From contig NZ_SDWW01000017.1 of NCBI RefSeq assembly GCF_004168625.1, positions 16,815-80,814 of the forward strand: 64,000 nt of DNA. The letters are read 5' to 3'. The notes under the pieces are model-generated. The model saw only the letters and a list, made by a program, of their open reading frames with translations. It ran no database searches and had not been told where the DNA came from. The position numbers and the translations under genes are program-made. This DNA is from Pengzhenrongella frigida. GTDB taxonomy: Bacteria; Actinomycetota; Actinomycetes; Actinomycetales; Cellulomonadaceae. Numbering within the stretch: the first letter of the stretch is position 1; each line of letters begins with the position of its first letter. Of this stretch, positions 1 through 9,709 are shown in pieces.

Positions 1-277
1 GCAGCCCGCCCTCGGCGGCCTGGAGCCGGGCGCCGTCGGGCACCACGACGCCGTCGGCGTTCACGGGCACCGGGCCGCGCACCACGCCGTCCGCCGTCTC
101 GATGCTGATCGGGACCGTCACGGACTCAGGCGCCTGGGTGGCGCCGTTGATCGCGTAGCCGACCCCGCCGACGGCGGCCACCAGTCCTGCGACCAGCAGC
201 AGCCCGGCGATGGCCCGGCTGGTCCGCGGTCCGACGTACTCCGAGTCGCGCAGCGCCATCCGCCGCATCGATTTCAT
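1..277 (-). CDS. Membrane-anchored protein of unknown function (partial, C-terminus outside window)
   Basis: The reading frame starts at the ATG whose complement is at 275-277 and runs off the left edge, so only the first 92 residues are visible. A basic N-terminus (MKSMRRMALRDSEY) precedes one hydrophobic segment at about residues 25-46 (IAGLLLVAGLVAAVGGVGYAI). Then comes an extracytoplasmic-looking stretch with the repeated flavour VPISIET and PVPVNADG. I do not recognise the family. A membrane protein of the DUF2975 kind is possible but not shown. It is divergent from the acyltransferase at 403, and two palindromes lie directly upstream (298-352), so it may be controlled by a local repressor. 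Confidence 0.6.
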   Translation of the reverse strand, partial: MKSMRRMALRDSEYVGPRTSRAIAGLLLVAGLVAAVGGVGYAINGATQAPESVTVPISIETADGVVRGPVPVNADGVVVPDGARLQAAEGGL

Positions 278-297
278 GGCTCCCCCAGGACGTGTGT

Positions 298-352
298 ACA
301 TATCGAGGATCGATACGTTGAGACCAAACTTACATATCGATCCTCGATATGT
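298..352. promoter_or_regulatory. Pair of palindromic operator-like sites in a divergent intergenic region
   Basis: Positions 332-352 read ACATATCGA-TCC-TCGATATGT, a perfect 9-bp inverted repeat with a 3-nt centre. Positions 298-318 (ACATATCGA-GGA-TCGATACGT) are a second copy with one arm mismatch. The 18-mers 298-315 and 335-352 are also exact reverse complements of each other. AT-rich palindromes of this kind are typical operators of dimeric repressors, for example PadR-type proteins (inference). They sit between the minus-strand gene starting at 277 and the acyltransferase promoter near 391. Confidence 0.7.
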
Positions 353-390
353 CCAGTCCTCCGGGTTGCGGTTTAACATGTCTTTACGCT

Positions 391-405
391 TACAGTCGAT
401 CGATG
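391..405 (+). promoter_or_regulatory. Leaderless promoter -10 box of the acyltransferase
   Basis: TACAGT at 391-396 is followed by six bases (CGATCG) and then the ATG at 403. This spacing places the expected transcription start on the start codon. No Shine-Dalgarno sequence precedes this ATG. The arrangement matches other starts in the window and supports 403 over the in-frame ATG at 349, which lies inside the operator. Confidence 0.5.
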
Positions 406-1701
406 CCCCTAGCGACTCTGCCGACCTCAGCCGCGCCGCCACCCACCCCGCTCGAAGCCCGTCACACCCCCCGTCCCGAACGCGAGAAGCCGGCTGCCCC
501 GCCGCGCCGCGCCCGCCTCGGGGCCCTCGACGCGCTGCGGTTCTTCGCCGCGATGGCGGTGCTGATCTACCACTTCACGGTGCGCAACTCGCAGGCATGG
601 GGCCGCCCCCCGGCCGAGGTCTTCCCGAACGCGGGGGAGTGGCTGATGTATGGCGCGCTCGGCCCGGAGCTGTTTCTGGTGATCAGCGGGTTCGTCATCC
701 TCATGACCGCCTGGGACCGGAGCGTGGCCAACGTCGCGGCCTCCCGGATCGCGCGACTGTTCCCGGCCTACTGGTCGGGCGTGCTGCTCACCGGCGCCCT
801 GCTGCTGTGGATCTGGCCGGGCGGCAAGAACGTCACCGCCGGCGAGGTCGCGGTCAACCTCACGATGCTGCAGTCGCTGTTCGACGTCGGCAACGTCGAC
901 GGCGTCTACTGGACGCTCTGGGCCGAGCTGCGGTTCTACGTGCTGATCGTCGTGTTCGTGGCGATCGGCATCACCCGCCGCCGGGTGCTGGCGTTCGCGG
1001 CGCTCTGGCCGGGCCTTGCCCTGGTCGCCGACGCCGCCGGGCCCGGCTGGCTGCGGACCGTGCTGGTCGCCGAGTACGCGCCGCTGTTCGCCATCGGCAT
1101 GCTGCTGTTCCTCATCCGCCGCGAGGGCCACTCCGCGCGAGCCTGGTGGCTGGTCGCGGCGAACACCGCCGCGGCGGTCTGGCTCGTCGTGCCCGATCAG
1201 CTGGTCAAGCAGCTCCGGAACACCGACCATGCACCGTCGGCGCTCGTCCTCGGGCTGCTCGTGGTGGCCTGTGTCGCCCTGGTCGTCGTGGTCACGCTGA
1301 CGCCCGTGTCGCGGCTCGACTGGCGCTGGCTGACCACGCTCGGGGCGCTGACGTACCCGCTCTACCTCGTGCACGAGCACTGGGGCTGGTGGATCATCTC
1401 GAACCTCACCGGCACGCTGCCGCCGTACCTGGTGCTCGCGCTGGCGACGGCGTTCTCCCTCGCCCTGGCCGCCGGGATCCACTTCGGGGTCGAGCGGCGG
1501 GTCGGTCCGCGGTTGCGGTCCACGGCACAGGCGGGGCTGGAGCGCGCGGGGGACGTCGCGCGCGGCCTGACGGCGGGTCAGGGGGTCGGCAGGCCGCCCA
1601 CGGGTCCGGCGGGGAGGGTCCCTGCCAGGATCGCGGCAAAGAACGCCGGCGACGTGTCCGGGTCGAGCTGCACCGTCGAGCCGATGTCCCCCGGTCGGTA
1701 G
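403..1701 (+). CDS. Acyltransferase family 3 membrane protein
   Basis: Integral membrane acyltransferase of the type that transfers acetyl or other acyl groups to extracellular sugars. The start at 403 gives 432 residues. After a proline-rich N-terminus come the family hallmarks LGALDALRFFAAMAVLIYHF (R and H conserved in the first helices) and ELFLVISGFVIL, then about ten hydrophobic segments, and VHEHWGWW late in the protein. The basic tail after the last helix (from about residue 365) looks dispensable. The gene converges with the LCP gene and overlaps its 3' end by 124 nt, an unusually long tail-to-tail overlap. A role in O-acylating the surface polymer made by neighbouring genes is inferred. 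Confidence 0.85.
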   Translation: MPLATLPTSAAPPPTPLEARHTPRPEREKPAAPPRRARLGALDALRFFAAMAVLIYHFTVRNSQAWGRPPAEVFPNAGEWLMYGALGPELFLVISGFVILMTAWDRSVANVAASRIARLFPAYWSGVLLTGALLLWIWPGGKNVTAGEVAVNLTMLQSLFDVGNVDGVYWTLWAELRFYVLIVVFVAIGITRRRVLAFAALWPGLALVADAAGPGWLRTVLVAEYAPLFAIGMLLFLIRREGHSARAWWLVAANTAAAVWLVVPDQLVKQLRNTDHAPSALVLGLLVVACVALVVVVTLTPVSRLDWRWLTTLGALTYPLYLVHEHWGWWIISNLTGTLPPYLVLALATAFSLALAAGIHFGVERRVGPRLRSTAQAGLERAGDVARGLTAGQGVGRPPTGPAGRVPARIAAKNAGDVSGSSCTVEPMSPGR

Positions 1702-2945
1702 TCCGGGTTGGAGATCGGCGGCGTGCCGCGGATCCCTTCCGGGCCGGTCGCCTTGCGGAACGCGAGCGCAAGGCGCCCCAGGTCGACGATGTCCGTCTCG
1801 TTGCTCACCTGGACCGCGCCGAGGCCGGTCCGGATCAGGCTCACCTGCTTGCCCGGGTGCAGCGCGAGCGACGGCGTCGCGATCGTCGAGGTCAGCGCCG
1901 AGATGAGCTGCTGCTGGCGCTTGGCTCGGCCGATGTCGCCCTCGCGGTCGGCCTTGCGCATCCGTGAGAAAGCGAGCGCCATGTTGCCGTCGACGACCTT
2001 GCAGCCCGGTGCGTCCCAGGCGAGGCCGGAGTCGACGTCGAACAGCGGGAAGTCGACATGATTGACCGCCGGGTCGAGGCACAGCTCGACGCCGCCGGCG
2101 GCGTCGACCACGTTCTTGACCCCGCCGAGGCCGACCTCGACGAAGTGGTCGACGTGGATGCCGGTGAGCTGCTCTACGGTCTCGACGAGGAGCGGCGCCT
2201 GCCCGAGCGAGTAGGCGGCGTTCAGCTTCGCCGGGCCGTGGCCCGGGATGTCGACGTACGTGTCGCGAGGCAGGCTGATCAGCGCTGCGGGGCCGCTCTG
2301 CGGTACCTGGAGCAGCATGATCGTGTCGGTGCGGGCGCCGGGCGTCTCGTTGTCCTCGATGGTGCCGTCTGCGCGCGAGTCCGACCCCGCCAGCAGGTAC
2401 GTCGTGCCGGGCGTGTTCGCAGCGCCCGACAGCGCATCGACGTGCTGGATCTTGCCGTTCGCCCAGATCAGCAGGCCGACCGGCCAGGCGACCAAGGCGA
2501 TGACCACGACGGCGGCGATGAGCCCGAGGCGCCTGCGGCGTGAGCCGGGCTGGCGCGGGGGCTTCGGGGGCGATGCGGCGGGCGGGCGGGCCGGCAGGCG
2601 GGTCGGCGGCGTGGCCGTCGGCCGGGGAGGGGTCGTGCCGCGGGATGCGGATGCCCCCGCAGGCAGCTGTCCGGCGCGGGGGCGCGGGGGAGCCGACGGG
2701 GTGGGTGGGCGGCGCGGGGTGCCGATCGGGGTCGCGTGCTCGGTGGCCGCCGGACGCCGGGTCTCGCCGCCGGGCGTGAAGCTCGGCGGAGGTGCCGAGG
2801 GCGTGCGACTGGCCGGCGCGCGCGGGGGACTCGGCCGTGAACCCTGCGCCGAGCGGTGGCCGGCATCGTCGACGGGTTGGGCGTTGCCGCCCGTGCGGGC
2901 GCGGCTGGCACCCGGTGGGCGGCGCGGCTGATCGTCCTGGGGCAC
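1578..2945 (-). CDS. LCP (LytR-CpsA-Psr) family glycopolymer-peptidoglycan ligase, proline-rich N-terminus
   Basis: LCP enzymes move undecaprenyl-linked glycopolymers onto peptidoglycan at the outer face of the membrane. The GTG at 2943-2945 follows the upstream LCP stop by 7 nt and gives 455 residues. About 140 proline, arginine and alanine-rich cytoplasmic residues precede one transmembrane helix (LGLIAAVVVIALVAWPVGLL). The LCP domain then shows YLLAGSDSRADG, ARTDTIMLLQV, ISLPRDTYVDIP and ALAFSRMRKADREGDIGR with the conserved R and D residues. The long proline-rich cytoplasmic tail is larger than usual and could carry protein-protein contacts. It forms an operon with the LCP gene at 2953-4200. 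Confidence 0.9.
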   Translation of the reverse strand: MPQDDQPRRPPGASRARTGGNAQPVDDAGHRSAQGSRPSPPRAPASRTPSAPPPSFTPGGETRRPAATEHATPIGTPRRPPTPSAPPRPRAGQLPAGASASRGTTPPRPTATPPTRLPARPPAASPPKPPRQPGSRRRRLGLIAAVVVIALVAWPVGLLIWANGKIQHVDALSGAANTPGTTYLLAGSDSRADGTIEDNETPGARTDTIMLLQVPQSGPAALISLPRDTYVDIPGHGPAKLNAAYSLGQAPLLVETVEQLTGIHVDHFVEVGLGGVKNVVDAAGGVELCLDPAVNHVDFPLFDVDSGLAWDAPGCKVVDGNMALAFSRMRKADREGDIGRAKRQQQLISALTSTIATPSLALHPGKQVSLIRTGLGAVQVSNETDIVDLGRLALAFRKATGPEGIRGTPPISNPDYRPGDIGSTVQLDPDTSPAFFAAILAGTLPAGPVGGLPTP

Positions 2946-2952
2946 GGGGTCC

Positions 2953-4200
2953 TCAGCCGCAGACCGCGGTGACGTCGTCGGCCGTGATGGCGTCCTTGCC
3001 CGGCTCCTTCGGCTCGGTCGGCTCGACCGGAGCGGGCTCGACGGCAGGTGCTGCCGGGTCCGGTGTGGCACCCGGGGTTGCGGCCGGTGTCTCGGCGGCC
3101 GGTTCTTCGACTGCCGTGATCGGCTGGTCTGCCGCGAGGTTCGCCCAGATGGCGTCGGCGGCGTCGGTCATCACGACCCGGTTCGGATCCGACGGCGCGG
3201 TGGCGAACGGGATGGTCATGAACGTGATGCTGCCACTCGCCGTGCCGCGCAGGCTGAAGGCGAGGCCGGAGAGATTGGGGATCGATGCCAGGTTCGGGCT
3301 GGCCGTGATCGACGACGTCGCTGCGCTGAGGAACTGCAGCAGCTCGGGCACGTCGGTGAGGAGGTTCTTCGACTGCACCGCGCGCACGGTGGCGGCGAGC
3401 AGCTCCTGCTGGCGGCCGATCCGGTTCGTGTCGGAACCATCGCCGACCCCTGTCCCGGTGCGGGCCCGGGCGAAGGCGAGCGCCGTCGTGCCGTCGAGGG
3501 TCTGCTGCCCGGCGGTCAGGTGCAGGCCCGCCTTCGGCGAGTCCATGTCGTTCGGCACGCAGATCGGCACTCCGCCGAGTGCATCGACCATGCGGGTGAA
3601 GCCGGCGAAGTCGATGACCACGAAGTCGTCCAGCAGGAGGTTGGTGTTCTTCTCGACCGTCTTCCACGCGCACGCCGCCGCGTCGGAGACCTCACCGCTC
3701 TCGGATCCGATCGAGAACGCCGAGTTGAACTGCCCCTTCTGGGCCTTCGAGCTGGTGCCGTCGGAGCGTTCGCACGCGGGGATGTCGACGAGCGTGTCGC
3801 GCGGGATCGACACCAGATCGGCACGGGTCCGGTCGGCCGAGAGGTGCAGCACGATCGTGGTGTCCGAGCGCATGCCCGACACCTCGCCGCCGATCTCGGC
3901 GTTCTCGCCGTCGCGCACGTCCGAGCCCATGAGCAGGATGTTGAGCGCCCGCCCCGCGTTCGGGTCGTTCGGGTCCGGCGTGACGGCCGCTGCCGGCCGG
4001 TCGTCGCCGAGCAGGTCGCTGATGTCCGCGGACTGGATGTTCCCCTGCAGCTTCGTGTACGCCGTGGCGACTCCGGTCACGCTGAACGCGAGCAGCGCCG
4101 TGACGGCGAGCGCCGTGCCGAACACGATCCGGTGGGTCTCGGGTCGGCGGGCGTGACGCGCGGCGTGCGGGCGCGCAGAGGTTGCGTGATGAGAGGGCAC
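2953..4200 (-). CDS. LCP (LytR-CpsA-Psr) family glycopolymer-peptidoglycan ligase
   Basis: The second LCP ligase, 415 residues, is first in the two-gene operon. A short cytoplasmic segment precedes a transmembrane helix at about residues 25-47. The extracytoplasmic LCP domain has ILLMGSDVRDG, MRSDTTIVLHLSADRTRADL, VSIPRDTLVDIP and ALAFARARTGTG, followed by NRIGRQQELLAA. The tail from about residue 375 is low-complexity Ala/Pro/Glu/Thr. The GTG start at 4200 has no Shine-Dalgarno sequence but has a well-placed -10 box (4207-4212). The location next to rfbB suggests that its substrate is a rhamnose-containing polymer (inference). Confidence 0.9.
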   Translation of the reverse strand: MPSHHATSARPHAARHARRPETHRIVFGTALAVTALLAFSVTGVATAYTKLQGNIQSADISDLLGDDRPAAAVTPDPNDPNAGRALNILLMGSDVRDGENAEIGGEVSGMRSDTTIVLHLSADRTRADLVSIPRDTLVDIPACERSDGTSSKAQKGQFNSAFSIGSESGEVSDAAACAWKTVEKNTNLLLDDFVVIDFAGFTRMVDALGGVPICVPNDMDSPKAGLHLTAGQQTLDGTTALAFARARTGTGVGDGSDTNRIGRQQELLAATVRAVQSKNLLTDVPELLQFLSAATSSITASPNLASIPNLSGLAFSLRGTASGSITFMTIPFATAPSDPNRVVMTDAADAIWANLAADQPITAVEEPAAETPAATPGATPDPAAPAVEPAPVEPTEPKEPGKDAITADDVTAVCG

Positions 4201-4212
4201 CTGAGGAGTTTA
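4198..4212 (-). promoter_or_regulatory. Leaderless promoter -10 box of the LCP operon
   Basis: On the minus strand TAAACT (4212-4207) is followed by CCTCAG and then the GTG at 4200. The six-base gap puts the expected transcription start on the G of GTG. This explains a start codon with no ribosome binding site. Confidence 0.55.
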
Positions 4213-4279
4213 GGGTGCCGGGCTGGACGTTTGCTGGATCTGGGGGGTCGCGGCGTGGAGGACCTGTGCACATCCACCG

Positions 4280-4306
4280 CCGCGCGGGCCCGTCTGGCCC
4301 GCGCGG
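4280..4306 (-). terminator. GC-rich hairpin after rfbB
   Basis: Positions 4280-4290 and 4296-4306 form an 11-bp perfect stem around the 5-nt loop CGTCT, starting 10 nt beyond the rfbB stop codon. No T-run follows, as is common for actinobacterial hairpins. It separates rfbB from the LCP operon promoter. Confidence 0.6.
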
Positions 4307-4315
4307 TCGCCTCGG

Positions 4316-5540
<1,225 letters not shown>

Positions 5541-7415
5541 ATGTATCTGCAGTTCGCACTCGTGGCACTGCTCGCGCTCACCGGGCTCGCGCAATCCGGC
5601 CCCTCGGAGCACGACGCGCGCGCCCACGATCGAGCGGTCGTCGCGTCGGTCGCCAGCCCGGAAGCAGAGGCACCGACGCTCGAGGAGCGCGACATCGTCG
5701 TCCCCCCGGTCGACGCGACGGGCGGGGTCGAGGCACCCGTCGAGCCGCTCGCGACCCCGTCGGACGTCGACCCGGTCGTCGCCGACCAGCTGGTCACCCC
5801 CGAACGCCTGGAGAGCGCAGTGGTCGAAGCCGCCGGCTTCCAGACGCTCGGGATGACCTGGCCCGAGGACTCCGAGGTGGGCGAGCTCGCCGGCCAGGTG
5901 CGGACGCGGGCCGACGGAACGTGGTCCGAGTGGATCGACCTCGTGCCGGCGGACGACGCCCCCGACGCCGGCACCGCCGATGCGGCACATGCCCTGCGCG
6001 GCGGCACGGACTCCATCGCGATCGGGGACGCCGACGCCGTGCAGCTCTCCTTCGCGGCCACGGCCGAGGGGGGACCGGACGGCCTGAGCCTGGCGCTCGT
6101 CGGATCGCCGCTGTCCGCCGTGACCGACGGGGTGGTCGGCACCTCGGCGAGCAGCGACGCCACGGTACGGACGGCGGCGTACTCCACCGGACTCGTCAAG
6201 GCGGTGCCCGCACCTCGGGTGATCTCGCGCGCCGAGTGGCAGGCCCCCGCGCAGGTGTGCGCGCCGGACGTCGCGTCGTCGCTCGTGGGTGCAGTCGTGC
6301 ACCACACCGCAGGCTCGAACAACTACTCCTCCGTCGCCGAGGCGATGCAGCAGATTCGCAATGACGCCGCCTATCACATCAGCGGGCGCGGCTGGTGCGA
6401 CATCGGCTACAACTTCATCGTCGACAAGTGGGGAAACATCTACGAGGGCCGCGCCAACAGCCTCAACCAGGCGGTCATCGGCGTGCACGCGGGTGGCTTC
6501 AACACCGGCACGGTCGGCGTGTCCATGCTGGGGACCTACGGCGCGATGCCGTCGGCGGCGACCCAGGACGGCGTCGCACGCATCATCGGGTGGCGTCTCG
6601 GGTCCTACGGGGTCAACCCGCAGGGATCGATGTCCTACAGCACCGGCGCCGGCGAGAACTCGAAGTTCATCAACCAGACGGTGAACCTGCCGCGGGTGAT
6701 CGGGCATCGCGACGTGGCCTACACGGCGTGCCCCGGGGACGGCGGCTACGCAGCGCTCGGGTGGATCCGGGCGCGCGCCGCGTCCTTCGCCTACTCCGGG
6801 CCGCTCGTCTCGGCGCTCTACTCGGACATGCTCGGACGCGTCGTCGACCAGGGCGGGCTCGCTGCCTGGACCGGTGCGCTGAACAACGGGACGAGCGCTG
6901 GCCAGCTCGCCAGCACCCTGGCGATCAGCCAGGAATACGCGACCACCGAGGTGCGGCGGGCCTACGTCGACGTCCTGCGCAGGCAGCCCGACGATGCCGG
7001 CCTGGTCAACTGGACGAACGCGGTCATGGGTGGGGTGCTCCGCCCGGAGGACCTGCGCGGTGCCCTGATCGCCAGCCAGGAGTACTACAACAACGCCGGC
7101 GGTAGCGATCCCGCCTACATCACGGCGCTCTACCGCGACATCCTGTTCCGGGCACCGCAGGCCGCAGAAGCCTCCGGGTGGCTGTCGGTCATTGCGACCA
7201 CGGGCCGCGGGACGGTCTCCCACGGGGTCTGGAAATCCATGGAGAGCGCCCGGATCCGCGTGGACGAGGCCTACCACCAGTACCTCGGTCGGTCCGCCGA
7301 CCAGGCGGGGATCGGTGGCTGGGCGCCCGTCCTTCAGTCCCGGGGCGAGGGTGCGTTGCGCTCGGCGATCGTCGACAGTGACGAGTACATGCAGCGGGCC
7401 TTCGCCCGATTCTGA
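5541..7415 (+). CDS. Exported N-acetylmuramoyl-L-alanine amidase (PGRP type) with C-terminal DUF4214 repeats
   Basis: A predicted peptidoglycan hydrolase that cuts the MurNAc-L-Ala bond, 624 residues. The N-terminus is hydrophobic (YLQFALVALLALTGLA, likely secretion signal), followed by an acidic, repeat-poor region to about residue 215. An amidase_2/peptidoglycan-recognition domain covers about 220-405. It starts with VISRAEWQA, and the zinc-binding pattern is VVHHTAG near residue 250 and HRDVAYTACPGD near 390-400, with YNFIVDKWGNIYEGR between. From about residue 418 there are four repeats of the form Y-x-D-x-LGR...G...W....SxEY (DUF4214), ending at SDEYMQRAF. The same four-unit tail occurs on three other exported proteins in the window. 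AGAGG precedes the ATG. Confidence 0.9.
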   Translation: MYLQFALVALLALTGLAQSGPSEHDARAHDRAVVASVASPEAEAPTLEERDIVVPPVDATGGVEAPVEPLATPSDVDPVVADQLVTPERLESAVVEAAGFQTLGMTWPEDSEVGELAGQVRTRADGTWSEWIDLVPADDAPDAGTADAAHALRGGTDSIAIGDADAVQLSFAATAEGGPDGLSLALVGSPLSAVTDGVVGTSASSDATVRTAAYSTGLVKAVPAPRVISRAEWQAPAQVCAPDVASSLVGAVVHHTAGSNNYSSVAEAMQQIRNDAAYHISGRGWCDIGYNFIVDKWGNIYEGRANSLNQAVIGVHAGGFNTGTVGVSMLGTYGAMPSAATQDGVARIIGWRLGSYGVNPQGSMSYSTGAGENSKFINQTVNLPRVIGHRDVAYTACPGDGGYAALGWIRARAASFAYSGPLVSALYSDMLGRVVDQGGLAAWTGALNNGTSAGQLASTLAISQEYATTEVRRAYVDVLRRQPDDAGLVNWTNAVMGGVLRPEDLRGALIASQEYYNNAGGSDPAYITALYRDILFRAPQAAEASGWLSVIATTGRGTVSHGVWKSMESARIRVDEAYHQYLGRSADQAGIGGWAPVLQSRGEGALRSAIVDSDEYMQRAFARF

Positions 7416-7453
7416 GCCCAGCGACCCCTCGCGAGACGTTGCACTGGATCGCC

Positions 7454-7477
7454 CTCGGCAATCACGCCGAGTAGACT
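7454..7477 (+). promoter_or_regulatory. Small palindrome plus -10 box ahead of the GT operon
   Basis: CTCGGC-AATCAC-GCCGAG (7454-7471) is a perfect 6-bp inverted repeat abutting TAGACT (7472-7477), a good -10 hexamer. The palindrome occupies the usual -35 to -10 spacer, so it could be an operator. It could equally be a weak terminator for the amidase gene, 39 nt upstream. Transcription would start about 70 nt before the TTG at 7554. Confidence 0.4.
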
Positions 7478-7553
7478 GCCAGCGCTCCGGCGTGAAGCGT
7501 GGGGCTCATGGCCTGTTGAGCGGTCGTGCCATGTCGGAGAAGGGTGCTGTGTC

Positions 7554-8639
7554 TTGGCGGATGACCGGGGACGGAACGTCGATCTGAGTGTCGTGATCCC
7601 CGCTTTCAACTCGGCGCCCTACCTCCGCAGCACGCTGGACGCGTGCGCACTCGCGCTCGGTCGGACGGGATGGTCCGCCGAGGTGATCGTGGTGGACGAC
7701 GGCTCCACGGACGGCACCGGGGACCTCATCGAACAGTGGGCGGGTGACTTCCCGGTCGAGCTTCGGGTGGTACGGCAGTCGAACAAGGGCCGCTTCCTCG
7801 CCCGGTGGACCGGCCTCGAGGTGGCGACCGGGGGCAACGTGCTGCTGCTCGACAGCCGCGTGATCCTCGGCCCCGACGTCCTGCGGCACATCGAGCGGTC
7901 CCTCACCGCGAACCCCGCGCGGCAGGTGTGGAACGGTCACGCGATCACGGACCCCGACGCACCCCTCGTCGGACATTTCTGGGAGGTCCCGGTCCATGTG
8001 TTCTGGGGCGACTTCCTCGGCAACCCGCGTCCGATCGAGTTCGGGGTCGACAACTTCAACCGCTACCCGAAGGGCACCGGTGTGTTCTTCGCCCCTCGGC
8101 AGGTCTTGATGGACGCCTGCCGCGACGCCTGGCCCGAGGGTGATGCGGCGCTGGCCAGCGATGACACCAAGGTCATCCGAGGCATCGCGGCGCGCCACCC
8201 GATCCAGCTCGACCCGGAGTTCTGGGCGACCTACCGGCCGCGGACCAATGTGCGCGACTTCGTGCGGCACAGCTTCGGCCGTGGGACCTTCCTGGTCGAC
8301 AGCTTCGGTGGCACGTCCGCCGGGTGGAGCATCGCCCTGCTCGTGCTCGCCGTCCTTCCGCTCGCCCTCCTGGCCGCCCTCGTCGCGGTGGCAGTGGCAG
8401 CAGGCTGGTGGGCGTTCGGCGCGGTCGTCGCCGCGTGTCTGCTCGCCGCATGCCTGCCGGCCGCCGTGGCCGCCGTCCGCGGCTGTCCTGCGCGCGGGGT
8501 CCTGGCCTACCTCGTCTTCCTGCCCGTGTTCGTGCTGCCGTACTGGGCCGGACTGGTGCGCGGCCTCGTCGTGCACGGGGCACGGGTCTTCGGCCGCGCG
8601 CCTGTCCCGGTCGCGTCAGCACGGGGGGCGGAGAATTGA
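7554..8639 (+). CDS. Family 2 glycosyltransferase with C-terminal membrane segments
   Basis: GT-A fold inverting glycosyltransferase of 361 residues. LSVVIPAFNSAPYLRSTLD opens the domain, VIVVDDGSTDGTGD carries the nucleotide-binding Asp residues, and NVLLLDSRVILGPD occupies the DxD region. This region reads DSR, a variant of the canonical motif. From about residue 255 two or three hydrophobic segments follow (WSIALLVLAVLPLALLAALVA and later), consistent with action on a lipid-linked acceptor at the membrane. The TTG start at 7554 is chosen because GGAGAAGG lies 9 nt upstream and no in-frame ATG exists nearby. It is the first gene of a five-gene operon, and its TGA overlaps the next start. 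Confidence 0.85.
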   Translation: MADDRGRNVDLSVVIPAFNSAPYLRSTLDACALALGRTGWSAEVIVVDDGSTDGTGDLIEQWAGDFPVELRVVRQSNKGRFLARWTGLEVATGGNVLLLDSRVILGPDVLRHIERSLTANPARQVWNGHAITDPDAPLVGHFWEVPVHVFWGDFLGNPRPIEFGVDNFNRYPKGTGVFFAPRQVLMDACRDAWPEGDAALASDDTKVIRGIAARHPIQLDPEFWATYRPRTNVRDFVRHSFGRGTFLVDSFGGTSAGWSIALLVLAVLPLALLAALVAVAVAAGWWAFGAVVAACLLAACLPAAVAAVRGCPARGVLAYLVFLPVFVLPYWAGLVRGLVVHGARVFGRAPVPVASARGAEN

Positions 8640-9709
8640 TCGTCTTCTGCTACGGAACGACGGCCGAGGCCATCAAGCTGGCCCCCGTCATGCATCGCCT
8701 GACTCGCAGGGGCGTGCCGTTCCAGCAATGGGTGACCCTGCAGCAGGCGGGCACGGTCCTGGACGCGCTGCCCGCGCTCGGCATCCCTGAGCCCGACCAG
8801 ATCCTCGCGGTGGGGAGGTCCGGTCGTCCGCTGGCGGGATCGGTCGACGTCGTCGTGTGGCTGGCGCAGATCGCCCGGTGGGCCGTGCGCAACCGCCGCT
8901 CCCTGCGCCGGTCGCTCGGGAAGCACTCGGTCGTCGTCGTTCATGGCGACACGATGACGAGCGTCGTGGGTGCCGTGCTGGCGAAGTTCTTCCGGCTCGA
9001 TTCCGCCCATGTCGAGGCGGGCTTGCGATCGGGCGACTGGCGCAACCCGTTTCCCGAGGAGCTCGACCGGAGGATCGTCGGCCGGCTGGCCACGGTCCAC
9101 TACGCGCCGAACGACCTCGCCGCCGGTCACCTCCGGGGCCGCCGCAACGTCGTCATGACCCAGGGCAACACGGTGGTCGACGCCGTTCTCGACGGGGCTC
9201 ACGAGGTGGGCGCGGCGAGCGACGACCCGTACGGCGTGCTCCTCCTGCACCGCTTCGAGTTCCTGGGAAACGAGACGTTCGTCCGCGAGACCCTCGCCCG
9301 GGTTCTCGACGGTTCTCCGCACCGGCTGGTGATGGTGGTGGACGACCTGGCCCGCCACGCCCTCCGGGACGCAGTGACGGGGCTGCCGCCCGACAAGGTG
9401 ACCATCGTCGACAAGATGCCGCACTCCGAGTTCTCGGCACTGCTCGCGGGGGCGGCCTTCGTCGTCACCGACAGCGGTGGCGTCCAGGAGGAGACCGCCC
9501 TGCTGGGAATCCCCGCGCTCATCCACCGTCGTGCGACCGAACGAAATGACGGGCTCGGCGCCAACGTGCTGCTTTCAGAATGGAAACTCGACACCATGGA
9601 CAGATTCCTGCGCGATTTCGAGTCCTACCGGCGGGAGCCACTGACCCTGGTCGTCTCTCCGTCCGATGCCGTGGTCGACGACCTGGTGAGCCGCGGCTAT
9701 GGGAACTGA
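8636..9709 (+). CDS. UDP-N-acetylglucosamine 2-epimerase (non-hydrolysing) family protein
   Basis: A WecB-like enzyme expected to interconvert UDP-GlcNAc and UDP-ManNAc, 357 residues. Family signatures are visible: VVVHGDTMTSVVGA, HVEAGLRSGDW...PFPEELDRR, and VTDSGGVQEETALLGIPAL. The end of the active-site loop departs from the canonical form (HRRATERNDGLGANVL), so substrate preference may differ. The TTG at 8636-8638 overlaps the previous TGA, with a GGAG-type site just upstream. UDP-ManNAc would feed a ManNAc or ManNAcA-containing polymer, but no matching UDP-ManNAc dehydrogenase was seen in the window. Confidence 0.8.
   Translation: MIVFCYGTTAEAIKLAPVMHRLTRRGVPFQQWVTLQQAGTVLDALPALGIPEPDQILAVGRSGRPLAGSVDVVVWLAQIARWAVRNRRSLRRSLGKHSVVVVHGDTMTSVVGAVLAKFFRLDSAHVEAGLRSGDWRNPFPEELDRRIVGRLATVHYAPNDLAAGHLRGRRNVVMTQGNTVVDAVLDGAHEVGAASDDPYGVLLLHRFEFLGNETFVRETLARVLDGSPHRLVMVVDDLARHALRDAVTGLPPDKVTIVDKMPHSEFSALLAGAAFVVTDSGGVQEETALLGIPALIHRRATERNDGLGANVLLSEWKLDTMDRFLRDFESYRREPLTLVVSPSDAVVDDLVSRGYGN

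Noticed and set aside
349..402. In-frame ATG at 349 as start of the first acyltransferase
   Set aside because: It lies within the perfect palindrome, has no ribosome binding site, and is followed by residues not typical of the family. The ATG at 403 has a correctly spaced -10 box.
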